From: Lewinellaceae bacterium
GTDB lineage: Bacteria > Bacteroidota > Bacteroidia > Chitinophagales > Saprospiraceae
Assembly (NCBI GenBank): GCA_020636105.1
Contig: JACJYL010000001.1
Coordinates: forward strand, 3,596,001 to 3,660,000
Reading direction: 5' to 3'
Length of the DNA stretch: 64,000 bases
This document shows, one piece after another, positions 50,083 through 59,290 of the stretch. The notes beneath the pieces are model-generated. The model made no database searches. It saw only the letters and a list, made by a program, of their open reading frames with translations, and had not been told where the DNA came from. Within the stretch, counting starts at the first letter, position 1. Each line of letters begins with the position of its first letter. A program made the position numbers and the translations under genes.

Positions 50083-52677
50083 ATGAGATCATTCCTTTTT
50101 ATGGTCGTTGTTTTGCTCGCATTGAGTTGTAATACTCAAAAAGGCATTCCCTCCAATGAAACTCCAATAGTCACTGAAATCCGGGACCTCGATCCTATTG
50201 TTGTTACAGCTCCTGCATACGATGGCAGTGAGGAGGATTCGGAAATCGAGTACACGCTTCCCAAATACAATGAAACTTTTACTCAGTCAAATGACTTGCT
50301 CCACACTAAACTGGACCTTAAATTTGACTGGGGAAATGAAAAAGTTATAGGAAAAGCAACCCTGAAATTCAAGCCCTATTTCTACCCTACGGATGAATTG
50401 GTGCTGGATGCCAAAAATTTTGAATTCAAGGCCGTTCGTTTTGCAGATCAAAAGGAAAATTTAATCTATACGTACGACGGTAGCCAGATCAAAATAAACC
50501 TGGGACGGCTCTTCACCAGGAATGAAACTTATTCCCTGTTCATTGATTATGTGGCCACCCCTTCAGCTTCAGGTGGTAGCAGTGCTATCACTTCCGACAA
50601 AGGGTTATATTTTATCAACTCTAAAGGCGATGACCCGGAAAAACCTACACAGATATGGAGCCAGGGTGAAACAGAGGCCAACTCCCGCTGGTTTCCAACC
50701 ATTGACAAACCTAAGGAAAAATCTACCGAGGAAATATACCTGACAGTAGATGATAAATACAAAACCCTTTCTAATGGTAGTTTTGTTTCCTCCACAAAAA
50801 ATGAGGACGGAACCCGTACCGATTACTGGAAAATGGACCAGCCTCACGCTCCTTATCTTTTTATGATCGCCGTGGGCGATTTTGCGGTGGTAAAGGACAG
50901 CTGGGAAGGCATCCCGCTGTCGTACTACGTGGAACCAGAATATGAAAAAGATGCCAAAGCCATCTATTCGAACACTCCGGAGATGCTGACCTTCTTTTCT
51001 GAAAAACTCAACTTCAAATACCCTTGGCCAAAATTCGACCAGATCATCGTTCGGGATTATGTTTCCGGAGCCATGGAGAATACGACAGCGGTTGTTTTCG
51101 GCGAATTCATCCAAAAGCACGAGCGCGAACTGATCGACAACAATAACGATCTCATTGTGGCTCACGAGATGTTTCACCATTGGTTTGGTGATTACGTGAC
51201 CTGTGAAAGCTGGGCCAACCTGACCCTCAATGAAGGATTTGCCAATTATGCTGAATTTCTTTGGCTGGAACATCAGGAAGGAATTGATGCCGCAGATCAC
51301 CATATGATGGATGAACGATCCGGTTATTTTAATGCTTCCTACCGTGATATGCATCCTTTGATCGACTTCGGATACGACGACAAGGAGGATATGTTTGATG
51401 CGCATAGTTACAATAAAGGCGGAGCGGTATTACACATGCTTCGTAGTTACGTTGGTGATGACGCTTTTTTCGCTTCCTTGAACAAATATCTTACCGATAA
51501 TGCCTATCGGCCGGTGGAAGTACACGACCTCAGGCTGGCTTTTGAAGCTGTCACAGGAAAAGACCTCAACTGGTTTTTCAACCAATGGTACCTCAGCCAG
51601 GGTCACCCGGCACTCGATATCTCGTACGACTACGATGAAACAAATATGCAGGCATTGGTAACCGTAGAGCAAACGCAGGATCCGGAAAGTATGCCGGCCA
51701 TTTTTGTGTTGCCCACTTTTGTGGATATCTATATCAGCCCTACTTCCGTAATTCGCGAACCTATTGTCGTGAACCAGCGCATTCAAACGTTCACTTTTGA
51801 TGTTCCCGCTGCACCGCAATTGATCAATTTCGATCCGGATCATGCCTTGCTGGCTACGGTGGAAGACGATAAAACAGTAGATAATTATATTTTCCAATTG
51901 TACAATGCGCCAAGATTTGCAGACCGTTACGAAGCCGTTTCGAATCTTCGTACCGATGATTCAAAAATCGCCACAATGGCCGTCCGTTCGGCCATTACCG
52001 ATCCGTACTGGTTTATCCGACAGATGGCTATTTATGAGCTTCCTTCTTACGATATTGAAGAAAAAGACGTACAGGATCTCTTGTTGAACCTCGCCGAAAA
52101 TGACCCGCATTCCGCAGTAAGGTCTGCCGCACTGGAAAAATTACGTGCCATCGGACGCGATGCTGAAGTGATTGAGGTTGCCAAACGTATTATCGACAAA
52201 GAACGCGCCTACCCGGTTATAGGTGCCGCCCTGGAGCTGCTGAGTGAAAAGGATAAAACTACAGCTGCCCTGTATGTCAAGAACCTTGAAAATGAAGATA
52301 ATTGGGATATCATCAATTCCATTGCCAAAATTTATGTAGAATCTGGTGATGCCTCTCATCTCCCTTTTTTCGAAAACAAACTGAGTGAAGCAAATGGTTT
52401 TGACGCTATTCCTTTTTTCGGTGCCTATATGCAGTTGGCGGAAAAGGCCGGAACAACCTATAGGGATGAAGCCCTGGATAAATTGTTCAACATTGCCACC
52501 GATATGACTCTATCCTTATGGGGCAGGGTTGGCGCAGCTGCGGCGATCAGTAATGTGAAAAAGAATTTACCCTTCACCGATACCGCCACAATGGATAAGC
52601 TCGACAAGATGCTTTCTGACATAAAAGCCAGGGAAACCAATACTCAACTAAAAGCGATTTACGACCAGCAGTTTTAA
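50083..52677 (+). CDS. M1-family metallo-aminopeptidase, exported, with C-terminal HEAT-like region
   Basis: About 864 residues from the ATG at 50083. A lipoprotein-type signal ends in lipobox LALSC. The M1 hallmarks are complete: the exopeptidase motif SGAMENTT, the zinc motif HEMFHH (His361, Glu362, His365) and the third ligand Glu384 in NEGFANY. The C-terminal ~300 residues are repeated helical units resembling HEAT repeats (ENDPHSAVRSAALEKLRAIG), an ERAP/aminopeptidase-N-like feature. It removes N-terminal residues from peptides in the envelope. A perfect palindrome follows the stop. Confidence 0.93.
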   Translation: MRSFLFMVVVLLALSCNTQKGIPSNETPIVTEIRDLDPIVVTAPAYDGSEEDSEIEYTLPKYNETFTQSNDLLHTKLDLKFDWGNEKVIGKATLKFKPYFYPTDELVLDAKNFEFKAVRFADQKENLIYTYDGSQIKINLGRLFTRNETYSLFIDYVATPSASGGSSAITSDKGLYFINSKGDDPEKPTQIWSQGETEANSRWFPTIDKPKEKSTEEIYLTVDDKYKTLSNGSFVSSTKNEDGTRTDYWKMDQPHAPYLFMIAVGDFAVVKDSWEGIPLSYYVEPEYEKDAKAIYSNTPEMLTFFSEKLNFKYPWPKFDQIIVRDYVSGAMENTTAVVFGEFIQKHERELIDNNNDLIVAHEMFHHWFGDYVTCESWANLTLNEGFANYAEFLWLEHQEGIDAADHHMMDERSGYFNASYRDMHPLIDFGYDDKEDMFDAHSYNKGGAVLHMLRSYVGDDAFFASLNKYLTDNAYRPVEVHDLRLAFEAVTGKDLNWFFNQWYLSQGHPALDISYDYDETNMQALVTVEQTQDPESMPAIFVLPTFVDIYISPTSVIREPIVVNQRIQTFTFDVPAAPQLINFDPDHALLATVEDDKTVDNYIFQLYNAPRFADRYEAVSNLRTDDSKIATMAVRSAITDPYWFIRQMAIYELPSYDIEEKDVQDLLLNLAENDPHSAVRSAALEKLRAIGRDAEVIEVAKRIIDKERAYPVIGAALELLSEKDKTTAALYVKNLENEDNWDIINSIAKIYVESGDASHLPFFENKLSEANGFDAIPFFGAYMQLAEKAGTTYRDEALDKLFNIATDMTLSLWGRVGAAAAISNVKKNLPFTDTATMDKLDKMLSDIKARETNTQLKAIYDQQF

Positions 52678-52710
52678 TTGCCTTTTTTTTAAGTAAAAAC
52701 AACATGAGAC

Positions 52711-52746
52711 ATCCCGAATTTTATCTGATCAGATAAAATTCGGGAT
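52711..52746 (+). terminator. Perfect 36-bp palindrome after the M1 aminopeptidase gene
   Basis: ATCCCGAATTTTATCTGA pairs with TCAGATAAAATTCGGGAT with no spacer and is followed by T-rich sequence (TTTTCTTTT). It is a terminator and shares its arms with the element after rnr (57052-57087). Confidence 0.8.
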
Positions 52747-52977
52747 TTTTCTTTTATACAAAGTGATAAACCGAAAACCCTTCAAATAATCATGGAAATT
52801 CCAATATTAGGTTATTTGTTGAAAATTCGGGACATTCCATGTGTTTTTATCCTTAATGTCCATATGAGCCCGCCGCCGGTCGATTATGCCTAAAATCCCC
52901 AAGTCTCCTGATTCTATTGCTTTCATTTGCAACCTTTCTTTTGTAAATTGCATTAACTTGTCATAAAACCGCTGCAA

Positions 52978-53505
52978 TTGACTGAACAGGAATTGATCAA
53001 GGCATGCAACAATGGAGAACGGCACGCACAGGAGTTGCTTTACCGTCGCTATAGCGCCAAATTGTATGGGGTTTGCCTTCGTTATGCGTCTAACAGAGAA
53101 GAAGCAGAAGATTTCCTCCAGGAGGGCTTTATAAAAATTTACAACAATCTTTACAAATACCAACCGACGGGATCCTTTTCGGCCTGGATGCACAGGCTCA
53201 TGGTGAACGTAGCACTGGAAAAGATTCGTCAGAACCAAAAAAGAAAAAATCAACTAAGCCTCGATGACCTAATTTACGACCCCGAAGATTCCGATGATAT
53301 TTTTAGCGACTTTGGTGCCCGGACAATCATAGAAATGGTGCAAAAGCTTCCGGAAGGATACCGTATAGTCTTCAACCTGTATGTGGTGGAAGGGTACTCG
53401 CATAAAGAAATTGGAGAAATGCTGGAAATTACCGAATCAACCTCAAAATCCCAACTGTCGAGAGCAAAAGCAACATTGAGAAAATTATTGGAGAAAGTGG
53501 TCTGA
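52978..53505 (+). CDS. ECF-type RNA polymerase sigma factor
   Basis: A 175-residue sigma-70 protein. Region 2 includes ELLYRRYSAKLYGVCLRY and EAEDFLQEGFIKIYNNL; region 4 is the helix-turn-helix GYSHKEIGEMLEITESTSKS. It starts at TTG; the frame is open only seven codons further upstream, without ATG or GTG. It heads a run with the barrel-like gene and an outer-membrane protein, built like the cassette at 33-36 kb. Confidence 0.92.
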   Translation: MTEQELIKACNNGERHAQELLYRRYSAKLYGVCLRYASNREEAEDFLQEGFIKIYNNLYKYQPTGSFSAWMHRLMVNVALEKIRQNQKRKNQLSLDDLIYDPEDSDDIFSDFGARTIIEMVQKLPEGYRIVFNLYVVEGYSHKEIGEMLEITESTSKSQLSRAKATLRKLLEKVV

Positions 53506-53601
53506 AAATACACCTTAAAGCCCGATTTTAAATCAAATTCCAACCCGGGTGAAAAGGTTTTTTGAAGGAAACTTTTTATGAAAAGACAAATCAAATAGAA
53601 T

Positions 53602-55029
53602 ATGGCAAACCGCTACAATAATGATGATCTGGAAGGGTTTTTCAATCGTAGAATGAAGGACTATGAAGAAGTTCCCCGACCTGAAATGTGGGACCGGATC
53701 GGAGCCTCAATTCCCCCTAAACCGCCAATCGCCTGGTGGAAAAAACAGCAATGGTGGCTTGGAGCGGTCTTGGCTTTCATTCTCCTGCTGAGCCTTTGGC
53801 AATATCAACGCCTGCTGCAATTCGAAAAAATAATCGATCAACAAAGAGCCGATATCGAAGCCCTTAAAAATGACCGATCCTCCCGGCCGGAAAAGGGGAT
53901 TTCCGGTTTTGATGAAGTCAATCCTGCTGCTTCTGAAAATTTAAATGAAGCCTCCTATGGAGAAGATAAATTGCTGGAATCAAATTCCACCAATGGAAAT
54001 CGCTTTAATAACCCCGTGGCAACAATAGCTAATGAACCCGGCAATCTTAATTTTATCCCCCATAAAATTTTAATTGCTCAGGAAACCTCCTCTGTGGAAA
54101 CCCTTCCGACAAAAATAACGGAACTTCAACCCCAATTACCTCTTTTGCCCGAATCAGTGAAAAAGACAGGAAAGGTTAATTTCCTGGGTACCCAAAGATT
54201 CGCCATGCTTGAAGCCCCCGTTTTGCCCTTTGACCAAAAAGTGAAAATTGACCCGGTAAAAAGTAAAGCCGGCTTTTATTTTTCTTTTAATGGAGGCTCC
54301 CTGGCTACTTTCTACAACAATCCGCTTAATAAAAGTAAAAATGAAGTTACCGCTTCAGATGTTCCAGGATTTCATCTTTCGAATACTGTAAGAGATGAAT
54401 TTACGATCCTTGCCGGAATCCAGTTCACCAAAAAATGGAGCCTGGAAACAGGTGTCGGATACCGGAACAATCGCCTTGGCCTGTTTGATTCCCAACAGTT
54501 TAATTATTCCGGCGAACACACGATCTCTTATGATGTAGACGGAAATCCCGTTGGATCTTACACCAACAACACAGACCAGTCTCCCGTATTCAGATACCAA
54601 ATTGTCAACAACCTGCAATCCCAGGGAATGGATATCGAAGACGGAGAAACGTTTCAACTGGATGCATTCTTCAAATACAACAACAGATATCTTAGTCTCC
54701 CTCTTTGGCTTAGATATCGTATTGGTAACAAAAGACTACACCTATATGCTAAAACAGGAATGGCCTGGAATATCCTTACGGTAAGCCATAAAAACCTTGG
54801 GGACTCCAACTTGTCCGATGAAAGGCTCACTCTGGAGAAGGTTCAAATAAAAAATGATGCCCTGAATGAGTCATTCCTTGAATTAGGGATGGCTTCCGGG
54901 GTGGAATACGACCTGGGATTAAGATCTTCCATAGGTATGGAAGCTCTCTATTATCACTCCCTGGCTTCTGTATTAACGACTAAGCAAAATGCTTTCGGTC
55001 TTTCTCTTGCTTTGAAGTATCATTTTTAA
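53602..55029 (+). CDS. Inner-membrane-anchored protein with C-terminal outer-membrane-barrel-like region (sigma-linked)
   Basis: A 475-residue protein with a short cytoplasmic head (LEGFFNRRMKD, conserved Trp30, PPKPP) and a membrane helix (about 51-67). A coiled or polar linker follows (to about 220), then a beta-rich C-terminal region with alternating aromatics (GFYFSFNGGSLATFYN opening, FGLSLALKYHF end), like a small outer-membrane barrel. Its layout is the same as the gene at 33808. A single polypeptide joining the inner membrane to a barrel is unusual. Its position after a sigma gene suggests an anti-sigma-type link. Confidence 0.75.
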   Translation: MANRYNNDDLEGFFNRRMKDYEEVPRPEMWDRIGASIPPKPPIAWWKKQQWWLGAVLAFILLLSLWQYQRLLQFEKIIDQQRADIEALKNDRSSRPEKGISGFDEVNPAASENLNEASYGEDKLLESNSTNGNRFNNPVATIANEPGNLNFIPHKILIAQETSSVETLPTKITELQPQLPLLPESVKKTGKVNFLGTQRFAMLEAPVLPFDQKVKIDPVKSKAGFYFSFNGGSLATFYNNPLNKSKNEVTASDVPGFHLSNTVRDEFTILAGIQFTKKWSLETGVGYRNNRLGLFDSQQFNYSGEHTISYDVDGNPVGSYTNNTDQSPVFRYQIVNNLQSQGMDIEDGETFQLDAFFKYNNRYLSLPLWLRYRIGNKRLHLYAKTGMAWNILTVSHKNLGDSNLSDERLTLEKVQIKNDALNESFLELGMASGVEYDLGLRSSIGMEALYYHSLASVLTTKQNAFGLSLALKYHF

Positions 55030-55054
55030 ACACTCAAAAAAAGTGAATCAATAC

Positions 55055-55762
55055 ATGCCATCCGAATTATATAAAAAATTAATTTCTGCCCTTGGAATAA
55101 GTGTTTTGCTTGCTTTTTTTACCCCGATACATGCCCAGCATTCAGTGGGCCTGCATTTTGCTGTCGGAAAATCTTATTCTTTGGCCCCGGTGAAACCTGC
55201 CGGCGAAAAAGGATATTATTCCGTGGCTCCGGGATTTGACTATCAATTTGCTTTTACGGAAAAATTCTTCCTTTATTCAAGTCTGGGATTATTATCCACC
55301 GGCAGGCATACCATCGACTCTCTGAAATGGGGAAGCGAAACCGATAACATGGGTAACTACGTGCCCGATCCTTCCCTTCCACATAAATCAGATGCCAGGG
55401 TCTTTCAATTATTCGGGGCCGTACAGACGGGCATAAAATATTATTTGACCGAAAAAAGACTTCGCTTATTTATCCAGCCATATCTGGAAGGGGACGTTTT
55501 TTTGAGTAACAGAAATACCACCCTTTACTTCCTGGACAATGGTGACCTGGACACAAAAACATCCACCGCCGAACCCTTTATCCCAAAACGGAAATTTGTC
55601 TTTTCCGCAGGCTTCGGGATAGGCGCTGAATGGGCTTTAAGCGACTTGTTCTCGGTTTACCTGATTGCCGATGCCAAACTCATGACAACAGATGTCACGC
55701 CTCTTGACAAAGCCAATTCTATCATCCCGGCGATTAAAACCGGCTTATGGTACAATCTTTAA
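55055..55762 (+). CDS. Outer-membrane beta-barrel-like protein
   Basis: About 235 residues from the ATG at 55055 (a GTG at 55043 is possible). A signal peptide (ISALGISVLLAFFTPIHAQ) leads to a beta-rich protein whose strands alternate polar and aromatic residues (KFFLYSSLGLLS, ALSDLFSVYLIADAKLM), ending in IPAIKTGLWYNL. This is the small-barrel pattern of the OMP_b-brl group. It follows the inner-membrane/barrel gene by about 25 bp and closes the cassette. No function is recognised. Confidence 0.8.
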   Translation: MPSELYKKLISALGISVLLAFFTPIHAQHSVGLHFAVGKSYSLAPVKPAGEKGYYSVAPGFDYQFAFTEKFFLYSSLGLLSTGRHTIDSLKWGSETDNMGNYVPDPSLPHKSDARVFQLFGAVQTGIKYYLTEKRLRLFIQPYLEGDVFLSNRNTTLYFLDNGDLDTKTSTAEPFIPKRKFVFSAGFGIGAEWALSDLFSVYLIADAKLMTTDVTPLDKANSIIPAIKTGLWYNL

Positions 55763-55774
55763 CCCCAAAAAAAA

Positions 55775-55801
55775 TGGTTCCTCAACAAAAGCCAGGAACC
55801 A
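55775..55801 (-). terminator. Intrinsic terminator of the CBS gene pair
   Basis: On the minus strand TGGTTCCT / AGGAACCA forms an 8-bp stem with an 11-nt loop and is followed by eight T. It lies past the stop of the second CBS gene and faces the incoming barrel gene. Confidence 0.75.
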
Positions 55802-55867
55802 AAAAGTATGAAAGGGAACTTTTAGTAGTTCGGTATAAAATCGTTTCAAACCGAAACTCCTAAGACA

Positions 55868-56311
55868 TTATTCTATCAGACCAGGGACTCGGAAAGCATA
55901 ATTCAACAAGTCATAAGTCGTGAGGATGCCCACCAGTTTTTGGTGTTCATCAACAACAGGTATCGCGTGGAATAAATTTTCGCGAAAAATATCCACGGCT
56001 ACAGAAATGCTCTCTGTTGGTAATAGGGTAACCACCTGTTTTGTCATCGCATCACTTGCGAGTAATGACCGCATTATCGCATCATTGTAGGCCTGGCTCT
56101 CTTTTGATCTAAAAAGAGTGAATCCATGCTCCAACTTGTGATAATCCGTTTTACTAATGATGCCGACCACTTTGTTCTCCGGATTCACAACGGGTATATG
56201 GTGGATTTCCTTGGAATTGAAAATCAGGCTTACCCGATCCATGGTGTCTGTAGCTTTCACTGCAACCACCTCAGTTGTCATTACATCCATAATTTTCACT
56301 AAAACAGTCAT
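55868..56311 (-). CDS. CBS-domain pair protein
   Basis: About 147 residues from the ATG at 56311, chosen because it aligns with the start of its sister upstream; a GTG at 56347 would add 12 residues. Two CBS units are visible: MTTEVVAVKATDTMDRVSL with HHIPVVNPENKVVGIISKTD, and MTKQVVTLLPTESISVA with HAIPVVDEHQKLVGILTTYD. CBS pairs bind adenosyl nucleotides and regulate attached or partner proteins; here there is no other domain. It may pair with the adjacent sister protein. Confidence 0.9.
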   Translation of the reverse strand: MTVLVKIMDVMTTEVVAVKATDTMDRVSLIFNSKEIHHIPVVNPENKVVGIISKTDYHKLEHGFTLFRSKESQAYNDAIMRSLLASDAMTKQVVTLLPTESISVAVDIFRENLFHAIPVVDEHQKLVGILTTYDLLNYAFRVPGLIE

Positions 56312-56348
56312 CACTTTTATGCTTTTTAGAAATGAATAAAAATGCACT

Positions 56349-56762
56349 TTACAACGGCGATGAAAAACAATAGGACAAAAGATCGTGTGTTGTTACAAGC
56401 CCGACAAGGGCATTGTCTTCGACAACTGGCAAAGCATGAAATTTATTGGTCATAAATACATCTGCTGCCAAGCCGATAGTATCGTCAGGATCGAGTAACA
56501 GGGGAGACTTAGACATGATATCCTTCGCCCTCATCGGGCCGTGCTTTGCATTTTTTGAATCAAAAGCGAGCAACTGAACCACCTTATTGATATCCTCTCT
56601 GCTAATCATTCCAACAAGTACACTTCCATTATCAACTACCGGCAAATGATGAAAATCATTGGCTTCGAAAATTTGTCGAATACGATTGACAGAATCCTCT
56701 ACCCGGGCCGTGATCAACTCCGAGGTCATTATTTCTTTTATTGGGCTATTCCGATTCATCAT
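56349..56762 (-). CDS. CBS-domain pair protein
   Basis: A 137-residue protein made of two CBS units: MTSELITARVEDSVNRIRQ with HHLPVVDNGSVLVGMISRED, and IMSKSPLLLDPDDTIGLAA with HALPVVEDNALVGLVTTHD. It is upstream of and close to the sister CBS gene and shares its promoter. The two look like a duplication with clear divergence. The nucleotide bound and the partner are unknown. Confidence 0.9.
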   Translation of the reverse strand: MMNRNSPIKEIMTSELITARVEDSVNRIRQIFEANDFHHLPVVDNGSVLVGMISREDINKVVQLLAFDSKNAKHGPMRAKDIMSKSPLLLDPDDTIGLAADVFMTNKFHALPVVEDNALVGLVTTHDLLSYCFSSPL

Positions 56763-56813
56763 TCCTTGATTAAGGTGTGTTTACATGCTTAAAATCTATA
56801 CATCAAATATAGT

Positions 56814-56821
56814 TTTGGTAC
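56814..56821 (-). promoter_or_regulatory. -7 promoter box for the CBS gene pair
   Basis: TATATTTG on the minus strand fits TAnnTTTG, about 52 bp before the ATG of the first CBS gene. Confidence 0.5.
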
Positions 56822-57051
56822 AGATTAGTTATGGTGACCAGTATCATTAATAAAGATTGATTTTTCTCAGTACAAATAATCTATATTTTTTCGTACTGTA
56901 GGTATGGGATAAAAAATTTCAAAAATGAATCAATTCCAAAACTATGTATCATTATCGACATGGTTAAAACAGAGAGGATGCCTGCAAAATAGGGTAAATT
57001 AAAGGATCCGAAAAATCCACAGATTTTAAAACCCCAAGGGGTATAATATAA

Positions 57052-57087
57052 AATCCCGAATTTTATCTCATGACAAAATTCGGGATT
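57052..57087 (-). terminator. Palindromic terminator after rnr, related to the one at 52711
   Basis: AATCCCGAATTTT / AAAATTCGGGATT is a perfect 13-bp stem with a 10-nt loop. On the minus strand TTTTATAT follows. It shares CCCGAATTTTATCT with the element after the M1 aminopeptidase gene, so it may be a dispersed palindrome used as a terminator. Confidence 0.7.
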
Positions 57088-57130
57088 AAATGAATTCCTA
57101 AACGGTTAGGAGCTCCTCAACACCACAAAC

Positions 57131-59290
57131 TCAGGCTTCCACAAACACCATCGTTACCTGGCGACGGTGGAGATCCGTATCCACTACCCTGACCCTCACT
57201 TTGTCGCCCATTTTGATGACTTGCCCGGATCGCCTTCCGGTAATATGTAACCTCCCGTCAGAAAGGTCGTAGGCTTCCTTCATGGTTTCGAAGCTCACTC
57301 TTCCTTCACAAAAATTCAATTCCAGCTGGATAAAAATTCCGCGTTCGCTAAACCCGGAAACAAATCCATCAAATTCATCTCCTTTATGTTTTTGAAGGTA
57401 TTCTACCTGTTTGTATTTGACGGACTCTCTTTCCGCCTCCATGGCCCGGCGCTCCATCCGGGAAATATGTAAACATTCTTCTTCGAGTTGTTCTTTATTG
57501 GCTCGCCATGAACCGCCTAGGTTTCGGGCCAGCACCCTGTGGGAAAGCACGTCAGAATATCGTCTGATAGGAGATGTAAAATGGGTGTAATAACTAAAAC
57601 CAAGGCCATAGTGACCAATGTTTTTGGTCGAATACACCGCTTTGGCCATCGTCCTGATGGCAAGTGGCTGAAGTAATTTCAACCCAGGATCTTTCTCTGC
57701 AGCCTCGGCCAGTTTGTTATAGGCACTGGCCGTTTGCTGGGGGGTGGCAGCCTTCATTTCAAAGCCGAGTTCCGCCGCAAAACGCACCAGTTCGGCCACG
57801 CGTTCCGGGTCCGGTTCATCGTGAATACGATAGACAAAAGGAATTTCATTTTCCTCTGATTTTCCCTTATTAAAAATATAAATGGCCACTTCCCGGTTGG
57901 CCAGAAGCATAAAATCTTCTACGAGAAGGTGTGAATCTTTTCGTTCTTTGACATAAACCTCCATGGGGACTCCTTCTTCGTCGAGGCGAAATTTAACCTC
58001 CTCCGTCTCAAAGTTTATCGCTCCATGTTTGAAGCGGATCTTTCTAAGATGTTTTGCCACCTTATTGAGTTTTTTGAGCTCGTCAGCGAACTCTCCTGAC
58101 CCGTTTTCCAGAATCTCCTGGGCTTCCTCATAGGTAAATCGCCTGTCTGAATGAATGATGGTCCTTCCAAACCAGCGGTCAACGATTTTGTCGTCCTTAT
58201 CAAAAGTAAAAACGGCGGAAAAGGTGAGCTTATCTTCCAGCGGGCGCAAAGAGCATAATTCATTGGATAATTTCTCCGGCAACATCGGCAACACCCTGTC
58301 TACCAGGTAAACGGAAGTAGATCGTCTGTAAGCCTCTTTGTCCAACGCGGTACCCGGCAACACGTAATGTGAGACATCTGCAATATGGATACCTACTTCA
58401 TACTGCCCGTTTTCGAGGTATTGAATGGATAATGCATCGTCAAAATCTTTCGCCGTTTCAGGGTCGATGGTAAACGTGATGACTTCGCGCATGTCCCTTC
58501 GGCTTTGAATATCCTCCTTCGTGATTTCTGTGGAGAGTGCTTCAGATTCTTCGACCACCTCCTCTGGGAATTCAAGATTGAATCCATTGTTAATGAGAAT
58601 GGCCTTCATATCAATGTCACTGCTTCCTTCAGCCCCCAGGACAGAAATTACTTTGCCTTTGATAACTTTATTGCGGCCTCCAATCCATTCGGTGACCTTA
58701 ACGACCACCACATTCCCTTGTTTCGCTCCTTTGGTGTCTTCCAGGTTCACGATGATATCGATGTCGGCGCTCCCCTCAGGGATGACTATGGCATTGCTCT
58801 CGTATAAATAAATATTTCCTATAAATTGAGAGGTTCCCCTTTCCTTGACTTCAATCACTTCTCCTTCCATACGCCTTCTCCCTCTGGGGCGCCATGCCCG
58901 GATCAACACCTTATCCCCGTTAAGGGCTGAATTCAGGTATTTAGGGGAGACATGCACATCCTCATCCAGGTTATCGCAAACAATATAAGCCGAACCTGTT
59001 CGGGTCATATCAACCATCCCTGTATAAGTTTCTCCGTTGGACGAAGTGTCCGAACGACCGTTGTACTGATATTTATTTTCTTCCACCTTCAGCAACAGCT
59101 CTTTCTTGACCAGTCGGTCCATGGCTGCGCCTACTACATCGCTGTTGTTTCCAATTTTTAATTTAAGAATGACCTGTCTGGCCGTCATCCTTTTTTTAGG
59201 ATGATGTTTGAGCATTTTGAGTATTTCATTTTGCAATTGTCCGGGAGCCAGCTTTTTGCCTTTAATTGGTTTTTTTCTATTCTTTGACAT
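57131..59290 (-). CDS. rnr: Ribonuclease R
   Basis: About 719 residues from the ATG at 59290, which opens the lysine-rich N-terminus (KNRKKPIKGKKL); an earlier in-frame ATG would add 39 unlikely residues. A winged-helix-type N-domain is followed by cold-shock units. The RNB catalytic domain has TIDPETAKDFDDALS with the metal-binding Asp residues, and the C-terminal S1 domain has GFVSGFSERGIFIQLE. It is a processive 3'-5' exoribonuclease for structured RNA. A palindromic terminator follows. Confidence 0.94.
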   Translation of the reverse strand: MSKNRKKPIKGKKLAPGQLQNEILKMLKHHPKKRMTARQVILKLKIGNNSDVVGAAMDRLVKKELLLKVEENKYQYNGRSDTSSNGETYTGMVDMTRTGSAYIVCDNLDEDVHVSPKYLNSALNGDKVLIRAWRPRGRRRMEGEVIEVKERGTSQFIGNIYLYESNAIVIPEGSADIDIIVNLEDTKGAKQGNVVVVKVTEWIGGRNKVIKGKVISVLGAEGSSDIDMKAILINNGFNLEFPEEVVEESEALSTEITKEDIQSRRDMREVITFTIDPETAKDFDDALSIQYLENGQYEVGIHIADVSHYVLPGTALDKEAYRRSTSVYLVDRVLPMLPEKLSNELCSLRPLEDKLTFSAVFTFDKDDKIVDRWFGRTIIHSDRRFTYEEAQEILENGSGEFADELKKLNKVAKHLRKIRFKHGAINFETEEVKFRLDEEGVPMEVYVKERKDSHLLVEDFMLLANREVAIYIFNKGKSEENEIPFVYRIHDEPDPERVAELVRFAAELGFEMKAATPQQTASAYNKLAEAAEKDPGLKLLQPLAIRTMAKAVYSTKNIGHYGLGFSYYTHFTSPIRRYSDVLSHRVLARNLGGSWRANKEQLEEECLHISRMERRAMEAERESVKYKQVEYLQKHKGDEFDGFVSGFSERGIFIQLELNFCEGRVSFETMKEAYDLSDGRLHITGRRSGQVIKMGDKVRVRVVDTDLHRRQVTMVFVEA

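Larger units (their letters stand above)
56763..57130. other. Gap between the CBS genes and rnr
   Basis: The right end has the palindrome at 57052-57087 and the left end has the CBS promoter. The rest is AT-rich with a chance frame of 25 codons on the plus strand that is not supported. Confidence 0.5.

Noticed and set aside
56925..57002. A 25-codon plus-strand frame between the CBS genes and rnr
   Set aside because: Too short, with no conservation evidence or promoter.
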